Of a stretch of DNA of 64,000 nt, positions 11,953 through 22,444 are shown in pieces. The notes beneath the pieces were generated by a model that was not told the DNA's origin, did no database searches, and saw nothing but the letters and a program-made list of their open reading frames with translations. The translations under genes and the position numbers were made by a program. This DNA is from Tanypteryx hageni. Taxonomy: Eukaryota > Arthropoda > Insecta > Odonata > Petaluridae. The stretch lies in NCBI GenBank assembly GCA_028673005.1, contig CM054117.1:50358870-50422869 (forward strand). Direction: 5' to 3'. How positions within the stretch are numbered: the stretch's first letter is position 1; each line of letters opens with the position of its first letter.

Positions 11953-12078
11953 GTACTAAGAAGAGGTAGGAAAAGGTTTCAGCTGATAGACGATTTGAAA
12001 GGGAAAGAGAGTTATCAAGATATGAAGAGGACAGCGGAAAATAGGAGTATATGGAGAACCAGGTTTAACCAAGAATAA
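11953..12078 (+). pseudogene. LINE (RTE-like) protein C-terminus
   Basis: A 41-codon frame ending in TAA contains RGRKRFQLIDDLKG, then MKRTAENRSIWRTRF. RGRxRxxWxDDxK followed by AEDRxxWR is the characteristic tail of RTE-type and related non-LTR retrotransposon proteins. It is followed by an ATGATGATGAT run, a common kind of 3' tail for such elements. Only the extreme C-terminus is present, so it is a 5'-truncated copy. Confidence 0.7.
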
Positions 12079-12122
12079 TCACGGACCTGTCTATGGACAG
12101 ACTACCTATGATGATGATACTA

Positions 12123-12206
12123 AGAAGAATAGGAGAAAAGCGAGTGATTATACAGATTACGAGGAAGAGGAAGGCTAACTGGATCGGGCATTACCTTACA
12201 CACATA
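12123..12206 (+). pseudogene. Second LINE fragment, NWIGH motif
   Basis: Translation in the right frame gives ITRKRKANWIGHYL. A RKxxWIGHxLR motif normally lies about 15-30 residues before the RGRxRxxWxDD tail in the same protein. Here it lies after that tail, so this belongs to a second, separately truncated copy. It runs out after about 28 codons. Confidence 0.55.
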
Positions 12207-15200
12207 TATACCTATTTACAATTGAATTCTTATCCCAAATTCTACCAGTTCGTGTTTTTAGATTAATTGACATGGTTTATACATCAGTTCACTACGTTTC
12301 ATTATTAAATTAAAATTTTCATCCGACCATTTTCATCCCAAGCACAGCACATCGGAGAAACCTTCCAACAAGAAAGACCGATCTTTCCATCTCAAAAGTA
12401 AATAACCCATCAACTTCGTTTAATCGACGTCGAAGAAGTTACAGCCATTACACCATAAAGCGCTCCATCTAGGATCGTTGAGGGGGTCTTTGTTGCGAAC
12501 TAGATACACCGCATGCGGCCCTTTAGAAACAGGGGGAAATTTCCTTGTCCCTCAAGAAGCGCCCCAGAATTTCAATATAGGTCTTTCGCAGCGGAAGGGG
12601 GTGGGGACGTTAAGGTAAACGAGGGAGAGAATGGTTGGGAGGGGGGGGGGGAGGAACCATTACGTCGGAGATGTAGGAAGAGGAAGCGCGTTCTAGCGAA
12701 TGTAACATAGCCTCATCAACATCTAACCGCCCTTCGACCCATCCCACCTCCCGCTATTCCCCCCTCCCCTTTCCCCGCCCCTCTCTTCCCTATGCTACGC
12801 GTGCCCTCTCTTCTACTTCTCGCCCCTTGAACTGAACGTTCGCCCGAGCGATCCTAGCGCTATCTGTGCTTGACAACCGAGGTGCAGTACGGAAGAGAAG
12901 CGACGAAGCGGAAAGAGAACAAAACGAGAGCGATCGCGGGCTATTTTCCGTCCCTCCCGACGAGGGCGCTGCTTTTTAGAGAAAGAGAGGGAAAAAGGAG
13001 ACATTCATCTTCTTCGCACGTCGTGGCGTCGTTTCCGTTTTGTTTTCTCCATTTTCGGGTCGGGGCGATATCGGGTTTGTCGCATCGCTTTGTTCTTTCG
13101 ATTTCTGTTTTTTTTTTCAACACGAATTTATTTTGGCGCCGAAGACAAAACGATTTTTGTTTAGAAAATTGAGCTTGGCATTCTAACATTGTGACGAGCT
13201 TTTAAATCCGCATCAAATGCCCTGCCGGGTTTATTTTAATATGAATTGCTTATTTTTAGCCGAGTGCTTTTGATGATTGAATCATGCTATGCAAATTTTT
13301 ATGGTATGCTCTTTTGGCAAGAGTTTCATTCGCTCATGGGATATGACGCTTGTCAAACAACCGAATGGAAGCAGCGAGTCGATTTATTTACGTAGAAAAA
13401 TTCGAATACAAATGCAGTCGAGCCTCAGGCGATGCAGGTGTGTGCATATGTATATACGCACAAACACACATACACACCTGCGTTTATAAAGATTGATCGC
13501 CCTTAAATCAATCAATCACGGACTTGTATTCACGTGTTTCATGCACACATAGCCATCCAGCGATTTTATCGGGTAGAAAGACAACCGTAAGATGAATCGA
13601 ACGAATATAATTCAATAGTAACCACTAAAGTATCCAAAATTGAAAAAATGTATTCATTTTTTGGTATTTTCAATGACCATTACAAGGCTATGAAAATCAA
13701 AGGGTATTGGAGATCCCTCGAAGGTGCTTATTGTTTCAGTTTTTTATACTTAAGTGCTTATTATTGAATATATTTTCAGCCCTTAGAAGGGCTTGATAAT
13801 TCTCTGGTGAATAACAAATCGGGTAATTAAACTGAGTATCTTAGGGTGATGAAATAAGAAACGGTAAGAGAAGATAAAGATGCGTCTTTTAAAAGAGTTA
13901 AGAGTGAGAGGGCAAGAGAAAGAGATATTGATAAGAGAAAGAAAGAGAAGAAGATAAGCGTAGAATCCAAACTTCCAAGGAGAGAAAGGGAGAGAGAGAG
14001 AGATTCGAGTCTCAGAAAGTTTCAAGGAAACTGCTGGAGCGAAAAATCAAAAAAGAGAAGAAAACAAAAATTCCTCTACTTATCCCAAGACACGTTCGTG
14101 TTAAATCCTCCTCCTCCCAAGAAGTTTATCCGATTTCATCTCTATCTATTCTAATCGAGTTCTCAAGAGAGCGAGAGAAAGTTAGTGGAATGCGAGAGAA
14201 AAATGGCGTTATGTTATGTTTTAATTCCTTATGGGTTAACGCCCCCTTGCTTCTTTCTCTGTTACTCGAATCCCGCTTCATTCAACAGAGAGATGAAACA
14301 CAGAGAAAGATGTAGGAATGAACAAGTTTTTACTTCGGTTGAATTATATCTAAAGGGATGTTTTTGAAGCAGGCGTATCGGTAATACAAATAAAATCGGG
14401 AACAGTTCTCTCGCCATTGACGAATTATTACTAACTTAAAAACTGAATTCATTTGTAATAAATACTTCGGGAATAGTAAAAATTTACATGCTTGGCTCGT
14501 ATAACCCGGAGAGACATTTCTCTTTTGTTTTTCCCGAAAGAGAAACAAAAATGCACGCTTCTGAAAACGTGATAGTGATATTCCCCCCACACATATGGTG
14601 ATTTTACCCACATATTTCTTTAATCCCGTCCATCTATATAGTATATAGAAAATCGAAATAAGTCGATTCGTCCATTTGATTTCTGGTATCGCAGCATCAC
14701 TCTCTTCGATTCCTGATTTCATGAACGTATTAGTGAAACTTCGATCTACAGACGCCTTGTTTAATAACATTGCGAGGAAAAAAGTTTAACTCCGTTATTT
14801 TTCAGTTAATTTAAATTGAAAGACATGAACAACACTAGATAATAGTTTTAATCGTGTTAAACTTTTGCTAATTTTCAAGGAATATTTAAAATAAGAAAAT
14901 ACAAACAATTTAAATTGAGCTGAGAGGGAGAAAAAAATGACGAAAACAAATCAATTGACGAGGTTAAGGGCAAAAAACTTCCTACGTCTTATAACCATTT
15001 CAAAATCTTTTCACAATTTTAATTTGCTTTATAAAATTTACAGGGAATGCTATGGTTTAGATCGAGGATACAGGTATATTCCATTACAGCTAAATACAAT
15101 ATATTTTTATATTTTTGAAGAGAATCTCTACTATAATCTGCGAAAGAATCTTTCTTGTCTATGCAGCTCGGGGCGATTTATTGGTTGACTGCCCAACCAA

Positions 15201-15400
15201 TCAGAGATCGGAACGTCATTGCCTGTCACTGTATACCTTTGTTACGTTATCTGTTTACCTAAAGAGAACGGTTAATCGTACTTGTTCTTATTTGAAATAT
15301 TTATAGACTAATACATTGATATTAGTGTTAAAATTCAAATTGAAGTTTCATCTAAACATCGGTAAGTATAATATTTCAGTGTGTAAAGTTAAAAGTAACT
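12207..15400. other. No gene recognised; GC-richer island
   Basis: The segment at about 12470-13200 is richer in GC and CpG than its surroundings and holds a G-rich block (12590-12660, including a G12 run) and C-rich patches; it could be a promoter-type or conserved non-coding island, but I see no TATA box or exon that would fix it. GA-rich tracts occupy 13890-14000. A small (CA)n-like patch is at 13460-13480. The frames present (up to 146 codons, 14330-14770 minus) match nothing I know. Confidence 0.35.
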
Positions 15401-15570
15401 GCACCGATGCATAAATATTTGCCAGGATTAATAAACTCAAGAAATCCGTTTGGCAATGAAGTAATTGTACTTTGCGGAGATTTTAGACAATTATTTGAAA
15501 ATTATTCAATAAACTTTTCAGAATTCACTGTGTTAAATATTGAAGAAATGAGAATAACATTTCAAAGTTG
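15401..15570 (+). pseudogene. Helitron/PIF1-type helicase relic
   Basis: A 56-codon frame contains APMHK, NPFGNEVIVLCGDFRQ and EEMRI, in that order. In Helitron Rep/helicase proteins and the related PIF1 helicases, a DEAxM box is followed by FGGKxVVLGGDFRQ (Walker-type motif region) and then by LxxNMR. The GDFRQ motif is intact, but the usual spacing is shortened and the frame stops soon after MRI. It is a tiny 5'- and 3'-truncated remnant, of interest because non-autonomous Helitron-like repeats lie nearby. Confidence 0.55.
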
Positions 15571-15715
15571 AAATTCAGGCTTCTCTGGTACACTATAATT
15601 TAATTTAGAAAATTTTAAAGTGATGTATCGATCACAACAGACGCTGTTATGGCATTCCGTCACATGTAAAATTCTAAGTAGGGGAAGAAATGAGACATGA
15701 GACGCATTACACGCG

Positions 15716-15935
15716 ATTGGGGAGGGGGAGAAAGATATAAGAAGGGGTGTTAAGCGAAAGGTACCCGTTCTTTGGAAGGCTAAAAGTGTGTTAGGGAGGG
15801 TTTACGTAAGGGTGAGAGGGAGGGAGGGGGGTGTGGATGGTAACGTGGATGGAAAACTTTCTCCGTGAAGCGAGGGATTAAGGGAAGTGGAGGGAGGTTG
15901 AGTATGTGTGTGCGGGGTTGGTGCATCTCTAAGCG
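15716..15935. repeat. G/GA-rich tract
   Basis: Purine-dominated sequence with several GGG and GGGG runs (for example GGGAGGGGG at 15720 and GGGAGGGAGGGGGG at about 15820), sufficient in principle for G-quadruplex formation on the plus strand. No coding. Confidence 0.7.
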
Positions 15936-16598
15936 AGTTGGCGTAAGACGGCAAAGGAACTTCTAAATCATCCCTCACAACGTTAAGGATGCTTTAAGTT
16001 AACATCCAGATTTCATTAGTCTGCGGGTTTCCGCATCATGTGATAACGCTAATTTGCTTGCTGGATGATGAGCTGTTAACCTTTTGCCGTTTTCCGCTTA
16101 TCCTAGCGCGAAATTTAAATTTTATAGGCATGACGCTAATCTAAATGAAAACGTTCCGGTGATGTTATTTTATAGGAGTTTTTTTGCTAGGATCTTGACG
16201 AAGGAGATGCGTATTTTTTAAAACGATCATTTTTAGTCAAGGTTGACTGTGCATATAAAGACTGGAAAACTTTCTGCGTCAAAAGTTATAAAAGCAGTCG
16301 GCGACCTTGTTTTATGCATGGCTGGCCATACACGCAGTTGCAAATACTTTAGCGTGACCAATAAGTGTTTACATTAAGAGTTAGCTAAAGACTCCGTGGT
16401 ATAATGTTAGAAGAGCCCATGTCTAAGTAATGCAGCAGCGTTTAAACTTCACCGTAAATGTTTGAACCAAAAACTTAATTATAAAGATTATGAAGTTTTC
16501 TGCGTGTATAATTTTATTGGTCGTTTTATCGCCATAGCTTTGCGGGATAGCGACATATTTTCTCAAAAAACGTAGGTTGACCACATCTGACTCTTGAT

Positions 16599-16927
16599 CA
16601 GGGGTGGGAAAATCACCTCCTGCTGGCCATATAATGGCCCGCGAGGGCATTTTGTGTCCCGCGATTCCATTATGAAAGCGTACCGTACAGATGGTTTTAT
16701 ATTTGTAGTTTTAAATTATAGCCGGAAAATCTTTTCCGACGATGTTATAAAGATAACGTATTGTTTATTATTAATTGTCGCTAACAGGATCCCTCGCATT
16801 TTCTCAATTAACTTGCTATGTGGACCCTAACGTGACTCGCCGATGCATTTTCATCTGTTTATGCGGCCCGCCTAAGAAGCTTCAACTGTTAATGCGGCCC
16901 GCCATGTAAAAAGTTTGCCCACCCCTG
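16599..16927. mobile_element. hAT MITE (329 bp)
   Basis: Begins with CAGGGGTGGGAAAA and ends with TTTGCCCACCCCTG, imperfect inverted copies. Paired GGCCCGC phrases lie inside both ends. The candidate 8-bp duplication is CTCTTGAT versus CTCTTAGA, with the first five bases identical. No transposase is encoded. The interior TA-rich region is unlike the GC-rich ends, as is usual for such elements. Confidence 0.78.
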
Positions 16928-17080
16928 CTCTTAGAGTCTAGAACATCATTGAAGTCTTAGGATTAAAGACAGAAGGCAATCTGTTGACAGCATATAAAGT
17001 CATTAGCCAATTCTCATCTGATTTTATGAGTAGGTACTACTTAGTTAACCTTATGGCAACATTATTTCTGATATAACTTG

Positions 17081-17854
17081 TGTGTATTTATGTATAGACG
17101 TTTCTTACAGAGGAGGAGGAGGATATAACAAATGATAGGAGGATACTAATGTTTAGGCACTTACAGATGACCTGGAGATTCAAAATTTTTTCGTAAGTAG
17201 GATTTTGTGCAAAATCAACTAGTAAAAACGAAAATCTTGAAAAAGTTCAACAATGCGGCCGCTAAAAATTCGCAATTGTTTAAACAAATTTTCAAGGTTT
17301 ATGTATTTCCAAATGTGCTACGGAGCTTTAGAGATAGGATTTGTAAAGAAACGAAATAGGGATTATAGAAATTTTTATATTTTTATTTGTTTGGCAGTTA
17401 AAAATTCTTAAAGTTTAAATAAATTGGTAGATGTTTAGACACTACGCCGCAAGTTAGGGAGCTGAAATTTTTAAATTATTTAGAGGTTAGCCTATATAAA
17501 CGAATAAAGATTTCAATTTATCCATAAAATTGTTATTTTGGCCGTTAACAATTATTAAAATTTTAACAATTAGATAAATGTTATTTCACTTCTAATTGTA
17601 CTATAAATTTGAAATTTGGCAGAAACGTGTGGCATTATTAACTCAATGTGGGAAAAGTATAATATACTTAAAATTACAAAAAATTAGCGATAGTTTTACT
17701 CCATTATTGTTCCATAATGAAAAACGAAAACCTGTCCAGAGGAGAAATCCTATGAATTAAGGAAATATTTCCCATGATGAAATATTTCTCTGAAAAATTA
17801 ATATTTTTTCAAGGTGAGATGAAATGCTTGCAGTATGCAAGCGCCTTCTACTAG
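17081..17854 (+). mobile_element. Non-autonomous Helitron-like element A1
   Basis: The right end has a hairpin GCTTGCAGTATGCAAGC (17826-17842), eight bases, then CTAG at 17851-17854 followed by T, matching the 3' end expected of a Helitron (hairpin, short spacer, CTRR, insertion before T). The left end is degenerate near 17081-17100 and contains TTACAGAGGAGGA. The whole element recurs inverted at 22445-23272; shared blocks include AATGCGGCCGCTAAAAATTC and TTTAAACAAATTTTCAAGG (reverse-complemented there). No open frame of note and no target duplication, both typical of Helitrons. Confidence 0.7.
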
Positions 17855-20012
17855 TATCATATACATATAGAAGAATGGCCTTTTCATGTAAATATGCGAT
17901 TAAAAATAACAGCTAAATCACCCGGGCACATATTCCTGATTGTCACACTTTTGCCGACACAAGTCGGGGAGGATGCTCGCCGGGCCGTAATCCTTAAAAC
18001 GATCTCGACAATTGGCTTTCACTCATTCAATGTCATTTAACCGCATAAGCACTTTATGTCCATTGTTTAATGCACCGACGGGAACCTTGGCGAATACGTG
18101 ATACCGTTATGCAAACGCGGAAACCCAGGCGCGTGTGAGTCGTAATTAATTCACGGCACTTGCTCCGTTTCCCTGGAGGAAACGACGGGCGCACGAAGAT
18201 AATGCTACTGAGATCCGCTAAAAGTCGCTCGCAAGCATCTCTCTCCTCTTCCTCTTATGCTTTCTGCCAACGAGCTCAACTCCAACCCCTCTCCCAACGC
18301 CGCCGTGTACTCTGCGCGCTCTTGTACCCTCGTGGAATTAAGGCAGTATCATTTGGGGCATATAAATTCCGTCTTGCCAAAGCGTGGAAATTGCTCCGAC
18401 TTCGGGACTTGTTTATGCTCTAATGGCAAGGAAGACGCTCATTAGGCTCGGTGTCTTTTTCCCAGTGCATAGCAAAATGCGTCGGAGCGAGTGAGTGATG
18501 AATCATCTCTGCGGATTTTGGGCTGAATTTACACGGCCCTTGATCGCCGCTCCGATTGTGAGTCGACCGATTAAATAGGGAAGGAATTTCATCTCGATTT
18601 TTTAATTATTTGCGGCTCGTGTAAATTATTTACGCAATGCTTAATTTCAGATCGATATTTCATTATTGATTGGAGTCCCTAGACTCTTCACCTAAAAAAT
18701 CACTGGTTCTGATTACAATGTGATAACAGTTAGTTGACTGAGCAGTACCTATTTGGTTATCCATAATTACGGTACAACGAACGAGGAAAGAGTCATAACC
18801 CCAATTTTGAAACTACGGATTTTATTTCAATGAGACGAGATATATTAAGACTAGGTAAAATCGCTTCTTAAAAAACATTCTTGATCCCAAAATCGAAAAT
18901 TTTATTTTTTCTTCCTTCACAATAATAATTTATTAGAACTTAGGTAGATGCACAGTTATAAAAAATATATATATTTGCATGATATGCGAGAATGTAAAAT
19001 ATATTTTTTGGACGGCAGAGTTATGAGTTTACGCCCCTGTCGTTAGCTTTATATAAGAGAGAGAGGGAGAGGAAGGGGGAGGGAGAAAGAAGAGAGAGAG
19101 GGCTGGTTTAATTTAAACCATTAATTGTTTTATGGTCTTGAGTCAAAATTTGGTTGTTGCAATAAACTTTAAAGTAAACCATAAAAGAGCACTTCATTTG
19201 CACAGAGCGAGTGTATTTATTTCCTAGCATTATACGCGTGCACCAAATGCAGGCATTTCTTGAAGTTTTAAAGTGAATACGCGGACAATTTTTGTGAGAA
19301 CAATATTGAAGTTTATCTTTTGTAAAACAAATCGGAAAATGGAGGAGTGTCTAAGTTTATAGTACGGGATAGTATTATGAAGCGCAAGAAATCTTCATCG
19401 GCGTCGTAATCAGATACAAAGGGTTTGTTGGCGTGGAAGATTTTTTTCCTGAGAAGCGCCACCTAATGCATCAAAAATATCCGATACGGAGTTAAGATTC
19501 TAGAAGCTGAAGGGAAAGGCTTTCTCCAGACAGGACACACAAAAGGTAATTTATTCAAAACGGCGCGGGAATATGAGACGGAAGGACACGAGATGCGGTG
19601 ATAGGCGGAGAGAAAGTGAGAGAGGAGGAAATGTTTTCCCATATGCCGAAGGAACCGCCCTAACGATACGAGACTCTTATCTCTCATAATCCTCGCGTTT
19701 ACGCTGTGCAAAAGGGAAAAGCAAATTCGAGAAATAGAAAGAAACGCCGAAAGCGTTGGGAGGGATCCATAACATGGCTAACTCAACGGTATCGAGGTCT
19801 ATAAGTAGGTGGTAAGCGGTGTTATGGGCTTGCTATACGGGGATGTGTCGATGGAATAGGTGAGTTCCATTTGAATATTTTCGTCTCGCCTATTTGAAAT
19901 ATCTACTATATAAAAATGTCTTGGTAGTGATGATCGTCTTCGTCGTCTGTTGGTGAAACGACGGCCAGACGACGACCTTGGCACTGAAGCGGAGCTGTCT
20001 TCTAGCTAATGC
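17855..20012. other. No gene recognised
   Basis: 17930-18680 is GC-richer and low in simple repeats, with many TTAATT/AATTAA-type cores; its 87- and 62-codon overlapping frames are unrecognised. 19050-19105 is a GA-rich tract next to a palindromic TGGTTTAATTTAAACCA. 19380-19990 has several short frames on both strands without known domains. Confidence 0.35.
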
Positions 20013-20083
20013 CAGTGGTTCCTGACCTTTTCTCATCCTTGCTGTCCTCTTTTGGTCCGAGGACTCCAAGTTGGGAACCGCTG
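20013..20083. mobile_element. Very short hAT-like MITE candidate
   Basis: CAGTGGTTCCTGACC at the left and GGGAACCGCTG at the right are inverted copies, only 71 bp apart end to end. The eight bases on each side do not match well (GCTAATGC and CTTTATCT), so the boundary or the assignment may be wrong. No coding. Confidence 0.4.
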
Positions 20084-20477
20084 CTTTATCTCAAGGTCTA
20101 TCTTCGCCCCTTTTTCGGACTATCCTTGATGCAGGTAAATGCACGAATTACATTGGGACCTTTTGAAATTTTGAGCATAGCTTTCGAGATCCCTGTACTC
20201 TCTCGGTCGGGTTTCTTTCCCGAGAGGTGTGGCAGAGCCCGGTCAAGAAACGTTCGGGCGAGGATCGGGTCTCTCCTATTCGATTGGTTTTGCTGAAAAT
20301 TTCCCGTCAGGTTAGCGTATGCGATGACGAGCGGATTAGCGGCCATAAATTCAACTATTTGGTGGTGGTGGTGGGTAGGACAGCCTTGGCAAGCCCGGGA
20401 AACGCCGGGTAACCTTTTCTAGTAATGTACAGGGTGTATATAAATTATCTTTACAACTTTTCTCGTTAATAAACACT

Positions 20478-20990
20478 TTATGAAAAGATATAGGCACACT
20501 GTTTGTGCATCATCTGCGAGAGAAACGCGAAAAGTTTACTCTGAACATTACCCACATTCAACATGGGCACCAAGCGGTATCCAAGCTCCATATATGTACG
20601 CCGCAGCATGTCAACGTCAACTGTTGCAATAGCAGCTTCAATTCTGTTCTTCAAATCGTTGATGTCGGCCATCCGATGTCGGAGTTTGGTACACAGTCTT
20701 TTACGTATCCCCATTGGAAAAAATCACAGGGTGTGATCGTGAATTGATGATTCAACTCCGACCTTACACAAAAGGAATTTAGCGCGAAGAACAGTGCGCT
20801 AAATACGTATTTCGAGAGCCGAGCTCTCATCATCAGTAGCTGCTTTCGAGTGTAGTGTGATATCCGGTGATCTGGCCGGCCAAGAGATGGGGCCAGCATG
20901 GCAAATCCATCGGTTTGGGAAATTCTGATTAAGAGATGTACGCACAATCAAGCTTCAGTGTGGCGGTGCGCCGTCTTGTTGGAAGAACAC
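20478..20990 (-). pseudogene. Mariner transposase C-terminal remnant
   Basis: Reading the minus strand from about 20990 down, the first recognisable motif is AVFFQQDGAPPH, which carries the second catalytic Asp. A disrupted stretch follows, broken by stops and shifts between about 20960 and 20760. Next comes ITPCDFFQWGYVKDCV at about 20725-20680, with the third Asp position in a PCD motif. The tail NDLKNRIEAAIATVDVDMLRRTYMELG ends before a stop at 20478. The DNA-binding region and first Asp are missing. It could only have moved with transposase supplied from elsewhere. Confidence 0.75.
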
Positions 20991-20991
20991 G

Positions 20992-21099
20992 GCAGACTGT
21001 GTGTACCAAACTCTGGTGGCCAACATCAACAATTTGAAGCACAGAGTTGAAGCTGCTATTTCAACAGTTGACGTTGACATGCTGAAGCGGAAATGTTGA
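20992..21099 (+). pseudogene. Inverted duplicate of mariner transposase tail
   Basis: The right arm of the fold-back element, read on the plus strand, gives a clean 35-codon frame containing ADCVYQTLVANINNLKHR and ending at TGA 21097-21099. It is the same C-terminal segment that the left arm encodes on the minus strand. The VYQTL spelling here is closer to usual mariner sequence than the left copy (VPNSDIGWPT), so the two arms have diverged since the duplication. Confidence 0.7.
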
Positions 21100-21449
21100 A
21101 TGCGTGTAATGTTCTGAACAAACTTTGCGAGTTTCTCTCGCAGATGATGCACAAACAGTGTGCCTATATCTTTTCATAAAGTTTTTATTAACGAGCAAAG
21201 TTGTAAAGATAATTTATATACGCCCTGCATATATTTCCTAGTCTTTTCAACGTAATGTACGTTGAACCTCTTTCTCATTTTTGGATGAAAATAAAGTTCG
21301 TTAGGTACCGAGAGAGAAAGTTCATTTGTAAAATTTTACTCGCAAAAATCCTGATAAAACTGTTTATCAAGGCTTCAAAGACCCATCTACAATTTCTGCT
21401 TTAGAACTGTAATTATTCTCTAAATGACACTTCAGTGCCGTGTATACAG

Positions 21450-21700
21450 GATGTTTTAATTCAGCTTATTCATTTCCGATTGAAAATAAGAGAAAGAACT
21501 TTAAAATCACGGATGATTTTAATAGAAAGTTTGGCATACCGGAAAATTACCGAGTTATAGCTATTGGAGATACCTAAGACAAGCGCTTAATTTTTCAATA
21601 TTTGGTGCTACAGTACTTATGCTTGAATTAAAAAAGTTTGCGTTAAATAATTTATTGATAAAGTTTCATGATCAGGTTCGCAAAGCAGCTAATATTTCCC
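21450..21700. other. Possible single end of a mariner-like MITE
   Basis: After TATA the sequence reads CAGGATGTTTTAATTCAGC and then contains ACCGAGTTATAGCTATTGG. Such openings followed by a 'gagttatagc' phrase are frequent in Tc1/mariner-type MITEs, but no matching inverted end (AAAACATCCTG) is visible downstream before the (TG)n tract. It is at best a truncated copy. Confidence 0.25.
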
Positions 21701-21740
21701 TAGAATCGACTTCCATATGCCATTTTTTATAAGTGATTTG

Positions 21741-21790
21741 TGTATATATATGTGTGTGTGTGTGTGTGTGTGCGCGTGCGTGTGTGTGTG
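21741..21790. repeat. (TG)n microsatellite with CG interruptions
   Basis: TG repeats interrupted by a short TGCGCGTGCG block. The surrounding 21790-21880 is GA-rich. Confidence 0.95.
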
Positions 21791-21940
21791 GAGGGAAATA
21801 TGGAAGATAGCTAGAAAGAGAGAAAAAATGGATGAAGAGAGATTAGAAAGGAAGAGAAAGGGAAAATATGGAGAGAGAGATTGATAAATATCTTTATTAG
21901 GGTGAGATTGAGAATAGACAGCCTCTTCTTCCATCTAACC

Positions 21941-22193
21941 CAGGGGTGGATGTTGACAATGCTTTAGGTGGCCGCGTCATAATTTAAATCGGAAGTTACC
22001 TAGGGGTTCTGAGGTATCCTATGAGTGAAAAATCACTTCCAAATTAGTATTTTAGGATTAAAGCTTCAAAATTAAAGGTTACGAATTTGTGTGTTGAATT
22101 TTACGGTTCGCTTTTTCATCATAGCTTCGCGGGCCGCATAAAAGGCTCTCGGGGGCCACATATGACCCGCGGACCGTAAGTTGCCCACCCCTG
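21941..22193. mobile_element. hAT MITE (253 bp)
   Basis: Left end CAGGGGTGGATGTTGAC, right end TTGCCCACCCCTG. The candidate 8-bp target duplication is ATCTAACC versus ATCAAACT (six of eight). The interior carries GCGGGCCGC and GGGGGCCAC near the right end. It is inserted in a GA-rich repeat: the 50 bp just before it (21891-21940) recur just before the hAT end at 34992. Confidence 0.78.
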
Positions 22194-22330
22194 ATCAAAC
22201 TCAGGAGAAAATGAGGAAGCTAGGGAGAGTAAGAGAAAGGGAAGGAGAGGGAGAGAGGGAATGAGAAGGAAAAGAAATAGAGGAATATTATTGGGAGACT
22301 GGGAGGGGAGGGAGGGGAATTGGGCATAAC
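22194..22330. repeat. GA-rich tract
   Basis: Purine-rich sequence (AGGGAGAGTAAGAGAAAGGG and similar) that continues the GA-rich repeat interrupted by the hAT MITE. It resembles the purine-rich DNA flanking the hAT relic at about 36190-36270. Confidence 0.75.
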
Positions 22331-22444
22331 AATGCGAGATTCAGTTGCTGACGCTATATGCAAAAGCGCGTTTTATGTCTTGAGGTTTGTTTAGAATTGT
22401 AAACTTAAAATTACTTATAAATTTAGTATTATAATTATATGATA

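Larger units (their letters stand above)
20430..21227 (-). mobile_element. Fold-back mariner-family element (798 bp)
   Basis: The element begins with CAGGGTGTATATAAATTATC after TA and ends with the inverted copy GATAATTTATATACGCCCTG. The inverted arms run much further than a normal terminal repeat: about 270 bp on the left (20430-20702) and 235 bp on the right (20992-21227). Both arms include the coding sequence for the transposase C-terminus. The left copy reads TINDLKNRIEAAIATVDVDM on the minus strand and the right copy reads NNLKHRVEAAISTVDVDM on the plus strand. The middle keeps FFQQDGAPPH and TPCDFFQWGYVKD on the minus strand. The 5' part of an ancestral mariner has therefore been replaced by an inverted copy of its 3' part. 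Confidence 0.82.

Noticed and set aside
14330..14770. 146-codon minus-strand frame
   Set aside because: No motif or repeat support; unrecognised and not flanked by features suggesting an exon.
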